The position numbers and the translations under genes are program-made. Shown in pieces: positions 1-8,162 of a stretch of DNA of 64,000 nt. The notes under the pieces were generated by a model. It was not told where the DNA came from and ran no database searches. It saw only the letters and a list, made by a program, of their open reading frames with translations. Numbering within the stretch: the first letter of the stretch is position 1; the number at the start of each line of letters is the position of its first letter. This stretch comes from Opitutia bacterium (GTDB taxonomy: Bacteria; Verrucomicrobiota; Verrucomicrobiia; Opitutales; Seribacteraceae), in assembly GCA_002716045.1 (NCBI GenBank), contig PAZC01000060.1:39999-103998 (forward strand). Direction: 5' to 3'.

Positions 1-203
1 CGAAAGTCCTTTCTCTCCACGGCACGCCTCAATTCAACGGAAAAGTTTTTCGGGAGATCCCGACGCTTGAAGCCAGGCGTCTCTACGTTCGCCAAGTTGT
101 TGGACAAGGTTTCGTGACGCAAATGGGTCGCGTCGAGCAACTTCTTGGCGACCAGGTAATTTTCCTGTTCGTAAAGGTTTTGTAATAGCACTGGCACAGC
201 CAT
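1..203 (-). CDS. flgB: Flagellar basal-body rod protein FlgB, N-terminal part (cut by window edge)
   Basis: Reading leftward from the ATG at 203, the frame stays open to base 1 and gives 67 residues. Residues 24-46 carry the conserved rod-protein start: a leucine-rich helix, then SNNLANVETPGFKRRD, the signature of FlgB and related rod proteins (the family pattern is NNIANxxTPGYKRxD). FlgB forms part of the proximal flagellar rod in the periplasm. The N-terminus is complete and the rest lies outside the window, so a flagellar operon probably continues to the left. A sigma-54-type promoter sits directly upstream. Identity is firm at family level; FlgC is less likely because of the KRRD ending and the preceding leader. 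Confidence 0.88.
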   Translation of the reverse strand, partial: MAVPVLLQNLYEQENYLVAKKLLDATHLRHETLSNNLANVETPGFKRRDLPKNFSVELRRAVERKDF

Positions 204-214
204 GGACACGCACG

Positions 215-231
215 ATGCAAAACTTGTGCCA
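215..231 (-). promoter_or_regulatory. Sigma-54 (RpoN) promoter for flgB
   Basis: On the minus strand the sequence is TGGCAC, five bases, then TTGCAT. This matches the RpoN -24/-12 consensus (TGGCAC-N5-TTGC) with exact spacing. Taking the C of the GC element (base 217) as -12 places the transcript start near base 205, only about two bases before the flgB ATG at 203. Flagellar rod genes under sigma-54 are known in several phyla. The match is read directly; activity is inferred. Confidence 0.8.
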
Positions 232-423
232 AAAATTTTGGGAGTTCCTTAATTCGTTGATAATAAGTGAGTAAAAATTGCAAACACTGAAATACACTCC
301 ATTGGCTTAGTCGCGATTGGCAGAATTTTCCTAGGTGGTCTCAACTTAGAGACAAAGCCCGTTTTCCTTGCTAATCGGAAGAAAAAAGGCATAAATTCAA
401 CCCTTTCCAATCAGTGTTTCACC

Positions 424-2010
424 TTGAAAGCACCATCGTTTGAAGCCTCGGATTTAATACTCGACCACGAAGGATCAATTCTTCGTTGCGGGCAGGATTT
501 TGCCGATTGGCTTGGGTTGAGTATTAAGGAGCTTACAGGACAAGCTTTTCACTTGACCCTCCTGAGTCGCCAACCCGAATGGAAAACATTGTTGAGAAAG
601 GGCTTTCACCTGAAGGAGAAAATCGTACATCTGCCCCTTTATGAAAATGGTCTGTCTTCAGGTACTGGCGTAAATTTGAGGATAAATCCGTATGAAAACG
701 TATGTTTCGTTAGTGTAGTCCATGCCCTGGCTCCTCATGATGAGTTCAAGAAGTCGTTTTTTGGTGACATTCCACTGAACCCTGAAGTTTTCGGCCGTAT
801 GTTCCTTAGGCTGCAGACTGCAGAGGCTAGGCTTGCTGACTACATAAGCAACTTCCCGGGAATCTTCTTCACTCAACGGCCCGACCTCTCTTTTAGCTAT
901 CTTAGTAAAGGGATTCGCAATCTCTTTCCAAACGACTGGGAAGGCTTCGCAAAGAACAGCGGTCTTTTCCTCAGCTTCATCTACGAACAAGATCGGGAAT
1001 ATTTTCACCAACAGCTTTTTGAAAAGCAGAGCCAAGGTGAGACCTTTTCGCTGAACTATCGCGTAAAACTGCCTCCGTCGGGGCAGGTCGTCTATCTCAT
1101 GGACGTGCGCACTCCCAAGATCACCGCCAACGGGAAACTGCTAGGGTATGATGGAGTTTTCTTGGACGTAACCCGCCAATCGATAGCGGAGCATCGTTTG
1201 TCTAATGCTGTTTGGCGGGAAGGTCTGTCAACTTTAACCAATGGTTTGGTTCATGACTTCAGCAATGTCATGGGGGGAATATTTTCCCTCAGTGAGCTTT
1301 ATCATGGCATGATGCAAAAAGATGACCCCATGACCAAGGGCATGGAGCAAATCAAACGAAGTGCAATGGATGCCCAAAAGCTAGTTCGCCGCATTATTGA
1401 CTTACATCGTGAAACCTCGATTACGCGGTCTTTGCACGATCTGCGATTTCTGCTCAAAGACCAGATCGATCTCATTCAAATAATTATCCCGCGCAGCGCT
1501 AGCTTGGAAGTCGAGAACAAAGGGGGTCCTCTGCCCGCTTACGTGGAGGAAAACGGCTTTCGACAGACGATCCTGAATCTTTGCATCAATGCCAGAGATG
1601 CCATTTCGAGAGGTGGCAAAGTTCAGGTCCGCTTGCGACGAGTGGCAAAAGGAGACTCCATAATGCGAGGAGCTTTCGCCAACAGCTACAAAGCCCCTCA
1701 CACCGGAGCTGAAATCGCCATTGCCGATGATGGTTCGGGCATTCCGCCCGAGAACAGCGAGAAGGTGTTTGACCCTTTCTTCACAACGAAGGATTCCGAT
1801 TCGGGGTCGGGATTCGGGCTATATAATGCGAAGTTATATGTAGAAGATCACAATGGCAAAATTGGCTACAAGTCTCAACCGGACGTAGGGACAATCTTCT
1901 ATATTTATCTCCCCTTGGCCGAAAAAGAGTCAGAATCGGATACGGATGTCACCAAGCAGCGGCACAAAAGCGCTCGTCGCAGTACGCGAGGATTGATGCC
2001 CAAGCAATGA
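424..2010 (+). CDS. PAS-domain sensor histidine kinase (NtrB/FlgS-like), soluble
   Basis: The 528-residue protein has no membrane segment. PAS-like regions fill about residues 5-105 and 135-255. A HisKA region follows with phospho-acceptor His277 in GLVHDFSN, then the HATPase domain: N box NLCINARD (386-393), G1 DDGSG (435-439), F box DPFF (450-453) and G2 GSGFGL (461-466). The H-box form is typical of NtrB-type kinases that control sigma-54 activators. The gene is divergent from flgB, which has a sigma-54 promoter, so a role in flagellar control is plausible. The start is weakly supported: only TTG at 424 is available in frame, and there is no clear ribosome-binding site. No response regulator is adjacent. 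Confidence 0.85.
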   Translation: MKAPSFEASDLILDHEGSILRCGQDFADWLGLSIKELTGQAFHLTLLSRQPEWKTLLRKGFHLKEKIVHLPLYENGLSSGTGVNLRINPYENVCFVSVVHALAPHDEFKKSFFGDIPLNPEVFGRMFLRLQTAEARLADYISNFPGIFFTQRPDLSFSYLSKGIRNLFPNDWEGFAKNSGLFLSFIYEQDREYFHQQLFEKQSQGETFSLNYRVKLPPSGQVVYLMDVRTPKITANGKLLGYDGVFLDVTRQSIAEHRLSNAVWREGLSTLTNGLVHDFSNVMGGIFSLSELYHGMMQKDDPMTKGMEQIKRSAMDAQKLVRRIIDLHRETSITRSLHDLRFLLKDQIDLIQIIIPRSASLEVENKGGPLPAYVEENGFRQTILNLCINARDAISRGGKVQVRLRRVAKGDSIMRGAFANSYKAPHTGAEIAIADDGSGIPPENSEKVFDPFFTTKDSDSGSGFGLYNAKLYVEDHNGKIGYKSQPDVGTIFYIYLPLAEKESESDTDVTKQRHKSARRSTRGLMPKQ

Positions 2011-2017
2011 ACAAGGC

Positions 2018-2602
2018 TTAATCGACTTGCCGCCAAGTTCTCCAAAAATCCAAACAATCACTGGGACAATCGTTCCCAAGGGTAACTGGAATAATGGAAC
2101 GAACAAGTACGATTAGATTTAGGCAAAGAAATGTGGTGGCGAATAATTTCCCCAAAAATTGCTCAAAAACATCCATGGTTAGCCAAGCGCCAAATCCACA
2201 TGCCATGAGCGAAAGGAATGGACCACCAGCTATAACTCCAAGCAATGCTTTTCTGCTCAGGGACTCCCTGTCATAGCCAGTGAAACCCTGAAGGCTTGAC
2301 CGGAAACTGAAAGCCCAGCGCAAGCGACCCGTTTTCTGTGGCGGCAAACCCGTCTCGAGTTGTTGACTGCCGAGTTCCTTGCCTCCAAGCTCTACTTCAT
2401 CTGGTTTGCCAATTTGAATTTCCACTATTTCCTTAGTCAAAATCAAGGCTGGCAAAGCGTGTCCCATTTCGTGAATCAAGGCTGCCACGGGACGAAGCAA
2501 CCAAATCAAGAGTAGAATCAATGCAAAACATATGGCCATCATCAACCAATCAGATTGCGACCAACCCAAGGATGCCGAGGCTAAGGAATAGCTAAATCTC
2601 AT
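2018..2602 (-). CDS. Small membrane zinc-protease-like protein (HEMGH, M50-like)
   Basis: The 194-residue protein has a hydrophobic segment at about 19-43 running straight into HEMGH (His44, Glu45, His48), a zinc-protease HExxH motif. Two further hydrophobic segments lie near 120-145 and 150-172, followed by a GND...D stretch at 176-182 that could supply the third zinc ligand as in site-2 proteases. The intramembrane HExxH suggests an M50-like metalloprotease, but it is short and lacks PDZ domains. It is convergent with the histidine kinase (7 bp apart). Substrate unknown; it could also be an inactive relative. Confidence 0.6.
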   Translation of the reverse strand: MRFSYSLASASLGWSQSDWLMMAICFALILLLIWLLRPVAALIHEMGHALPALILTKEIVEIQIGKPDEVELGGKELGSQQLETGLPPQKTGRLRWAFSFRSSLQGFTGYDRESLSRKALLGVIAGGPFLSLMACGFGAWLTMDVFEQFLGKLFATTFLCLNLIVLVRSIIPVTLGNDCPSDCLDFWRTWRQVD

Positions 2603-2680
2603 CTTTCACTAGGGAAACGTCTTGTCAGTCGGGAGGCAACCCTTAGGGTACATCAATCTCTTGCCCCTTTGTTTTAACCC

Positions 2681-3127
2681 GTGTTCGATTCAATAAAAAA
2701 AGCTCTTTCGGGCAAACCCAAGGTTACAGTACCACATACCAAAGGACTACCCTTGACTGACAACGAACAATTTGGCGCGGGTGAAGAAAAGCAATGGATC
2801 GGGGTAGATCTCGACGGCACTCTTTGTCATACGGAGTCTTGGAAAGGTTTCGAGCATATTGGGAAACCTGTGCCCCTGATGCTGAAGCGAGTTAAAATTT
2901 GGATTGAGATGGGCTATAGGGTCAAAATCGTAACTGCTCGCGCAGCTGACCCCGAGCAAGCAATTCCTCCAATCAAGGCATGGCTAAAGCAACAGGGCTT
3001 GCCAGACTTGGAAGTGACCAATGGAAAAGACATGGATATGATCGAGTTATGGGACGATCGATGCGTTCAGGTCATTCCCAACACAGGAAAGCCGGTTACT
3101 CCTATGGAGCGCGATGCCCGGCGCTAG
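2681..3127 (+). CDS. HAD-superfamily hydrolase-like protein
   Basis: The 148-residue protein carries the HAD motif I DLDGT (Asp43, Asp45) after a 40-residue leader, a TAR motif near residue 86 corresponding to motif II, and a WDDR motif near residue 124 that fits motif IV. Such small HAD proteins usually transfer or hydrolyse phosphate in the cytoplasm. No cap domain is evident. The start is a GTG at 2681. Substrate cannot be told from sequence. Confidence 0.7.
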   Translation: MFDSIKKALSGKPKVTVPHTKGLPLTDNEQFGAGEEKQWIGVDLDGTLCHTESWKGFEHIGKPVPLMLKRVKIWIEMGYRVKIVTARAADPEQAIPPIKAWLKQQGLPDLEVTNGKDMDMIELWDDRCVQVIPNTGKPVTPMERDARR

Positions 3128-3236
3128 GAATCATGCTCCCAGTTGAATTTTGAAACTTTGCCCGATGTAATGCGTTATCATAAAAAAGCGCTAGTCGTTG
3201 GACATATGGAAATATAAACCACCACTCAGGAATATT

Positions 3237-3809
3237 ATGAAGCTTACTAGTATGATTCTCTCCTTTTTGATGACATTCTGTGTTGTCAACATGCTTGCGG
3301 AAGACCGCAAGAAACCAGATCGGCGCCCCGGTCCTCAATCAGCCCCCGATCGCCCTTCCCGTGAAGAATTGCTTAAGAAATTCGACAAAGACGGTGATGG
3401 GAAGCTCGGCAAGGAAGAGCAGGCAGCTCTTCGTGCTGAGTTCGCAAAAAACCGAGGTCAAGGCGGACGCCCCCCAAGAGGTGGTGACCGCAAGCCCCCT
3501 GCCCAACTCCTTGAGAGATTCGACAAGGACGGTGATGGCGAGATCAGTGAAGAAGAACGTGGTGCAATGCGTGAAGAATTCGCTAAGCGTCGAGCTGAAA
3601 CGATGAAGAAATTCGACAAGGACGGGGACGGGAAACTGAACGAAGAAGAACGTGCTGCCCTCCGCAAGGAAATGGGGCAACGCCCTCGACCCGACGGCAA
3701 GCCAGGTGCTCGTCCTGGCGGCGGTGGCCGCCCCGGTGGCAAGCAAGGTGGTCGCCCTCCTCGCGAAGGCGGTCGTCCAAGCGGCAAGCCTGCTCCTAAA
3801 GATGGCTGA
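3237..3809 (+). CDS. Secreted EF-hand protein with Gly/Pro/Arg-rich tail
   Basis: I place the start at ATG 3237, preceded by AGGA, rather than an earlier in-frame ATG at 3198, because it leads directly into a signal peptide (MKLTSMILSFLMTFCVV). The mature part has three near-identical EF-hand loops, DKDGDGKLGKEE, DKDGDGEISEEE and DKDGDGKLNEEE, each preceded by a LLKKF-type helix. The C-terminal 50 residues are rich in Gly, Pro, Arg and Lys. The family binds calcium; this one is probably periplasmic or extracellular. A strong terminator follows, so it seems to be a single-gene unit. Function beyond calcium binding is unknown. Confidence 0.8.
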   Translation: MKLTSMILSFLMTFCVVNMLAEDRKKPDRRPGPQSAPDRPSREELLKKFDKDGDGKLGKEEQAALRAEFAKNRGQGGRPPRGGDRKPPAQLLERFDKDGDGEISEEERGAMREEFAKRRAETMKKFDKDGDGKLNEEERAALRKEMGQRPRPDGKPGARPGGGGRPGGKQGGRPPREGGRPSGKPAPKDG

Positions 3810-3830
3810 GATTTCAAGCAATTAAGTCTG

Positions 3831-3862
3831 AAAGGGGCGAGGCTTTGGTCTCGCCCCTTTTT
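3831..3862 (+). terminator. Rho-independent terminator after the EF-hand gene
   Basis: AAAGGGGCGAG (3831-3841) pairs perfectly over 11 bp with CTCGCCCCTTT (3850-3860) around an 8-base loop and runs into T residues. It lies 22 bases past the EF-hand stop codon and separates that gene from the ketosynthase operon. Confidence 0.88.
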
Positions 3863-3926
3863 GCGTTGCTTTGAGGAGGGAGGCGAAACTAGATTCCCTC
3901 GCTCCTCATCCAGATAATCGAAAGGC

Positions 3927-5189
3927 ATGCCAAGGGTATTTGTAACAGGCTTAGGATTCGTCACCAGCATCGGAAACGATTCTGCCACGGTGGAAAAGCA
4001 CCTGCGCGACATGGAAGGGGGTATTGGCCTGCATCCTGAACTGCAAGTTGAATCATCACCCGTAAAGGTGGCTGGCATCATAAAAGGTTTCGATGTCTCC
4101 TCACTGGACCCGGAGGATTGGACTTATCCCGAACAATACCAAGTTCGACGAGACATGATTCGCAGTTTCTCGCCCCATGTTTTATATGCCTATTGCGCGA
4201 TGAAGCAGGCAATCGAAGATGCCAATCTCGAGGCCGATGAAGTGAGTGATCCGGATTGCGGCTTGTACACAGCCTCGGGCGGCTCCATGCGTAGCGTGCA
4301 CAAACATTTTGAGAAAATGGACCAACGGGGAGTAATGGCCTGCAATCCACTGGCCATAGTAGCTTCTGTGGCTGGTACCCTTAGTTTCAATCTAGTTGCG
4401 ATTTTTGGGATACGAGGATTTTCCGCGGGGATGGTTTCCGCATGCGCATCGTCTGGCCATTCCCTTGGGTTCGCTTTTGATGAGGTGAAGCGAGGGCGCC
4501 AAAAGCGAATGATCGTGGTTGGAGGCGAAGACTGCAATTTCGAGAGCATTGCGCCTTTTGCTGGAATGAGAGCGCTCTCCTTGGACCGCGATCCAAGCAC
4601 TGCATCTCGACCATTTGACAAAACGCGCAACGGCTTCGTCGGAAGTGGTGGAGCCACCTGCCTTATCTTGGAAAGTGAAGAGGAAGTGGCGAGGCGTGAA
4701 GTTGCTCCATACGCAGAAATGATCGGATGGGGGCAATCAGCTGATGGCTACAACGTGGCAATTTCACATCCGGAAGGAAGAGGATTGAAAGAAGCAATGG
4801 TCAGAGCTTTGCGAGATGCAGAACTGAAACCGGAAGCAGTGGATTACGTTAACGCGCATGCACCCTCAACCCCAATTGGTGACGCATCTGAACTTAAGGC
4901 GCTGAAGACCGTTTTCCCAGAACCTATGCATGTGAAGGTTAGCAGTACGAAAGCTCTAACCGGACACGGATTGTCGCTTTCAAGTATAATGGAGGCGGGC
5001 TTCTGTTGCATTTCGCTCAAGGAGGGTTTCCTTCCTGGTTCAGCCAACATCGTCGAACTTGACCCCGAAACAGGGCATCTGGATGTTATCCTGAAATCAG
5101 AAGACACCCAAGCGGAAGTCACTCTCAGCAATAGCAGTGGATTCGGTGGCGCCAACGTTTCTGTTGTCTTCCGCAAATGCCAAATATGA
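3927..5189 (+). CDS. Beta-ketoacyl-ACP synthase, FabB-like
   Basis: The 420-residue protein has the thiolase-fold Cys-His-His triad: Cys173 in SACASS, His311 in VNAHAPSTPIGD, and Lys342/His347 in TKALTGH. The C-terminal NSSGFGGAN motif is also present. The sequence around the second His is closer to KAS I (FabB) than FabF, but AP replaces GT in the usual HGTST. It would condense acyl groups with malonyl-ACP in the cytoplasm. No ACP, ketoreductase or dehydratase is nearby. Instead it opens an operon with a nitroreductase, a stress protein and an ion carrier, all overlapping by four bases, so a specialised role is likely. Confidence 0.85.
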   Translation: MPRVFVTGLGFVTSIGNDSATVEKHLRDMEGGIGLHPELQVESSPVKVAGIIKGFDVSSLDPEDWTYPEQYQVRRDMIRSFSPHVLYAYCAMKQAIEDANLEADEVSDPDCGLYTASGGSMRSVHKHFEKMDQRGVMACNPLAIVASVAGTLSFNLVAIFGIRGFSAGMVSACASSGHSLGFAFDEVKRGRQKRMIVVGGEDCNFESIAPFAGMRALSLDRDPSTASRPFDKTRNGFVGSGGATCLILESEEEVARREVAPYAEMIGWGQSADGYNVAISHPEGRGLKEAMVRALRDAELKPEAVDYVNAHAPSTPIGDASELKALKTVFPEPMHVKVSSTKALTGHGLSLSSIMEAGFCCISLKEGFLPGSANIVELDPETGHLDVILKSEDTQAEVTLSNSSGFGGANVSVVFRKCQI

Positions 5190-5821
5190 GCACGACTGAG
5201 GGAAGGATCGTGCCGCAGTCGGATCTCGAATCCTTGATTGCCACGCGGCGGACGAGCAAACCAGCGACTTTTGAGGGTCCGGAACCTGACCGATCTCTCA
5301 TTCGCAATTGCATAGAAGTTGCACGCAAGGCCCCTAATCATCATCGCACCGAACCTGCTTATTTCTACCTGCTCAATCGCCGGCAAATCCAAGAGTTAGC
5401 TGAACTGAATGCAGCCCGAGTGGCTGACTCGCCCTCTCCCAAAGCTAATTTGGAGAAAGCTGAAAGGAAGCTTAAGGAATGGGGACAAACACCTGGCCTG
5501 CTGATCGTCACTTGTCACACGGACCCTGGGTCAACACTCGCAAGAAGCAAACCTGCGCTTTTTGAGGAGGATTACGCTGCGGTATGCTGCATGACTCAAA
5601 ACCTTTTGCTCCTTCTTCACAATCTAGGCATTGCCACAAAGTGGAGTACTGCCCCGATTTGGAAACATTCGGATTTTGCGAGAATTATCGGCTTGAAACA
5701 TGGTGAGCCCTCAGAACGCGTGGTGGCCTTACTTTTTTACGGGTGGTCCCAAGATTTCCCCAAGACGCGCCAGTTCCGCCCGCTCGATGAAATTCTAATC
5801 GATGGAGATGACTCTAGATGA
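5186..5821 (+). CDS. Nitroreductase-family oxidoreductase
   Basis: The protein has the features of FMN-dependent nitroreductases. An early RRT motif (residues 20-22 from this start) fits phosphate binding to FMN. A helix with APNHH follows at about 48-52. The central EEDYAAVCCMTQNLLLLLHNLGI-like helix fits the dimer interface, and the C-terminal LLFYGW strand is typical. It is closest in appearance to YdjA-type enzymes. I prefer the ATG at 5186, which overlaps the ketosynthase stop as ATGA; another ATG lies at 5177. The stop overlaps the next start, so translation is probably coupled. Substrate unknown. Confidence 0.8.
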   Translation: MSTTEGRIVPQSDLESLIATRRTSKPATFEGPEPDRSLIRNCIEVARKAPNHHRTEPAYFYLLNRRQIQELAELNAARVADSPSPKANLEKAERKLKEWGQTPGLLIVTCHTDPGSTLARSKPALFEEDYAAVCCMTQNLLLLLHNLGIATKWSTAPIWKHSDFARIIGLKHGEPSERVVALLFYGWSQDFPKTRQFRPLDEILIDGDDSR

Positions 5822-6672
5822 GCACCGTTGATCAGTTCGAAAGCGTCTTCAAAGCAGCCGCTAAATCAACTTATTTGCACAAGATTTCGGTAATGAGCAA
5901 AGTGCTTGTGGCAACTGACCTTGAAGGAGCGGAAGCCAATTATTTTCTGCAAGCCACCAAAAAATTCTTAGCTGAAGCCGCACCTGAAGCCGTCTGGCAA
6001 TTACTGGAAAGCAGTGATTTCAATGGTTCTCGAGACCTCTTGGGGAAAGTTGAGGAGATTCACCCGGACCTTATTGTCACTTATCGTCATCTGGATAGTG
6101 AGTCATGGAGATGGCCTTATGGCTTGGGTGAATGCCTTGATGTCTTAACTCAATCCACCCCCAACCCCATCTTGGTCCTGCCACATCCCGAGAATAAGGA
6201 TACTGCCGAAAGTCTTAGCGAGCCACCCCATGAGGTTATGGCTGTGTCCGGCCATCTTCAAGATGACTATCAATTGGTGAGGCTCGCCATACATTTTACG
6301 GCCGCCCAAGGCAGGCTGACTCTGAGTCATGTCGAAGATCAAACTACTTTTGATCGATATCTTGATGCTATCTCAAAAATTCCGGAAATTGAAACCGATA
6401 TAGCAAAGGAATTTATTCTGGAACGGTTGCTGAACGATGCCCGTGACTTTGCGGAATCCGTCCGGTTGGAAGTTGAGAATAGGAATCTGGAATTAGACGT
6501 GAAAGGGTTGGTCAAGGTGGGAAAACGCTTGTCTGACTATAGTGAAATGATCGAAGAGGGAAAAATCGACCTGCTCGTAATGAATGCCAAAGATGAGGAT
6601 CAGATGGCCATGCACGGCATGGCATATCCGCTTGCCGTTGAATTGAGGTCCACTCCCTTGTTATTGCTGTGA
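5818..6672 (+). CDS. Universal stress protein-like, two tandem domains
   Basis: The 284-residue soluble protein shows two Usp-like halves. The first starts at about residue 26 (MSKVLVATDLEG), the second at about 140 after a linker. It ends with VDLLVMNAKDEDQ- and STPLLLL-like strands, as Usp domains do. The nucleotide-binding glycine-rich loop (GxxGxxS) is not clear, so ATP binding is doubtful. The first ATG (5818) overlaps the upstream stop; a later ATG at 5893 would remove a 25-residue leader. The gene overlaps the downstream carrier, and Usp domains often accompany ion transporters, so it may regulate the carrier. Confidence 0.7.
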   Translation: MSTVDQFESVFKAAAKSTYLHKISVMSKVLVATDLEGAEANYFLQATKKFLAEAAPEAVWQLLESSDFNGSRDLLGKVEEIHPDLIVTYRHLDSESWRWPYGLGECLDVLTQSTPNPILVLPHPENKDTAESLSEPPHEVMAVSGHLQDDYQLVRLAIHFTAAQGRLTLSHVEDQTTFDRYLDAISKIPEIETDIAKEFILERLLNDARDFAESVRLEVENRNLELDVKGLVKVGKRLSDYSEMIEEGKIDLLVMNAKDEDQMAMHGMAYPLAVELRSTPLLLL

Positions 6673-8099
6673 AGGACCTTTTAGCCGAAATCTCAACTGC
6701 CATTGGTCACGCTGACTATCATGCCAGCGAAGTTTCCACGTCAGTTACTTACTTCTTTGTCGGCCTCTTGGTGGTAATGATCGTATGCCTTGCCTTGGAG
6801 GAAAAGATTCATGCCAAGAAATCAGTGATCGTCGGCGGAATTGCCTTAGTCGCCCTATTTTTTGGGACATGGTTCGAGTTGCTCCCATTTGCCGACGTCA
6901 AGGCGCTCCCCATCGGTGGACATGAAATATCCATTCCGGTCTATATTCCAGGAGTGGACTGGGAAGTGATTGCAATAATACTAGGGTCATCTCTTTTTGT
7001 CGACGTGACAAGTAAATCGGGCTTGTTCACTTGGGTCGCGGTTAAGTTAACCAAGTTTTCTCGAGGTGACCCCCTGTATCTATTGTGCCTCTACGGTGTA
7101 ATGACGGTTATTTTCTCCGCTGCACTTAATAACGTAACTGCAATGATCATTGTTGGTTCACTGACAGGTGTTTCGCTCAAAAAGCTAGGCCAGGAGGATA
7201 AGCTGCTGGGCTTCTTGCTGGTGGAAGGCCTCCTGACTAACATTGGCGGCTTGCTCACCCTAATCTCGTCAGTTCCGAACATTATAGTCGGCAGCGCAGC
7301 TGGAATCAGCTTCATCGACTTTTTCATGAAAGCTGCTCCCTATGTGGTAGTTGCAACTATAGCAACTATCGCCCTTGGGGCAAAACTGTTTGGCATATCC
7401 CGTTTGCGAAAAGAGGAAGAAAAAGCTGAGGCTGTCCAACTGGTCTCTGGCTTTGACGAAAAAGAAGGCGTTGAATCCACCGGTTTCTTCTTCTTCGGAG
7501 CCATCATGATGCTGCTTTTTATTGCCACCGTGGCGAGCGCATCGCAACTTCCGGTCATCAAGGATCTGGGACTGGGATACGTTGCATTGGCATTCGGAGG
7601 CATCATGCTGTTTCGTTTCAAAGCCACGGCAGACCGCTTTTACAAAGCAATTGACTGGGATCTATTAGCCTTTTTCGCTTGTTTGTTTGCGGTCATAAAC
7701 GTGATGGAGCACGCTCAAGTCCTTGCATTAATAGGCACTTGGCTGTCTCCCATCATAGGAATGGGAGAAGTCAGCGGACCATCTTTCCTTTTAGTGGCAG
7801 CCGCAGGAGCCAGTTCAGTCACTGACAACATTCCATTGGCAGCCATGCTCGCGAAGATACTAGGAGGTATGCCGGAAATCTCCGGAGCTCCAGATTCTCC
7901 TTTTTGGTGGGCAGTTATTTTCGGAGCCAATCTCGGAGGAAATCTCACCCCGATCGGATCCGCCTCCACCTTGGTGGCAGTGACTATCATTCACAAGCAA
8001 GGCCTTCGTTTGCCCTTCGCTACTTTCGTGAAAACGGCCCTGCCCTACGCCATGTTGCAACTTGTGCTAGCAGCGGTCTATCTTTTGCTGGTGAATTAA
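6669..8099 (+). CDS. NhaD-like Na+/H+ antiporter (ion transporter superfamily)
   Basis: The 476-residue protein has about 11-12 hydrophobic segments. The two inverted repeats each carry the ion-site motif of this superfamily: SAALNNVTAM in the first half and SSVTDNIPLA in the second, plus FGANLGGNLTPIGS near the end. The TDNIPL motif favours NhaD-type sodium/proton antiporters over ArsB or dicarboxylate carriers. It starts with GTG at 6669, overlapping the stop of the stress-protein gene. It would exchange Na+ for H+ across the inner membrane, which fits a marine organism. Ion specificity is inferred. Confidence 0.82.
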   Translation: MKDLLAEISTAIGHADYHASEVSTSVTYFFVGLLVVMIVCLALEEKIHAKKSVIVGGIALVALFFGTWFELLPFADVKALPIGGHEISIPVYIPGVDWEVIAIILGSSLFVDVTSKSGLFTWVAVKLTKFSRGDPLYLLCLYGVMTVIFSAALNNVTAMIIVGSLTGVSLKKLGQEDKLLGFLLVEGLLTNIGGLLTLISSVPNIIVGSAAGISFIDFFMKAAPYVVVATIATIALGAKLFGISRLRKEEEKAEAVQLVSGFDEKEGVESTGFFFFGAIMMLLFIATVASASQLPVIKDLGLGYVALAFGGIMLFRFKATADRFYKAIDWDLLAFFACLFAVINVMEHAQVLALIGTWLSPIIGMGEVSGPSFLLVAAAGASSVTDNIPLAAMLAKILGGMPEISGAPDSPFWWAVIFGANLGGNLTPIGSASTLVAVTIIHKQGLRLPFATFVKTALPYAMLQLVLAAVYLLLVN

Positions 8100-8162
8100 G
8101 TCAAGGCGCCGCCCATTTCGTTTCGGATTGTATCGCCGCTCACCCGACACTAGGGAAAAACT

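Noticed and set aside
34..297. Minus-strand open frame over the left edge (87 codons)
   Set aside because: It is another frame of the flgB start; the conserved rod-protein sequence is read from the ATG at 203.
3339..4081. Two long minus-strand frames opposite the EF-hand gene
   Set aside because: They are shadows caused by the repetitive, GC-rich EF-hand and Gly/Pro/Arg codons and have no start signal or family features.
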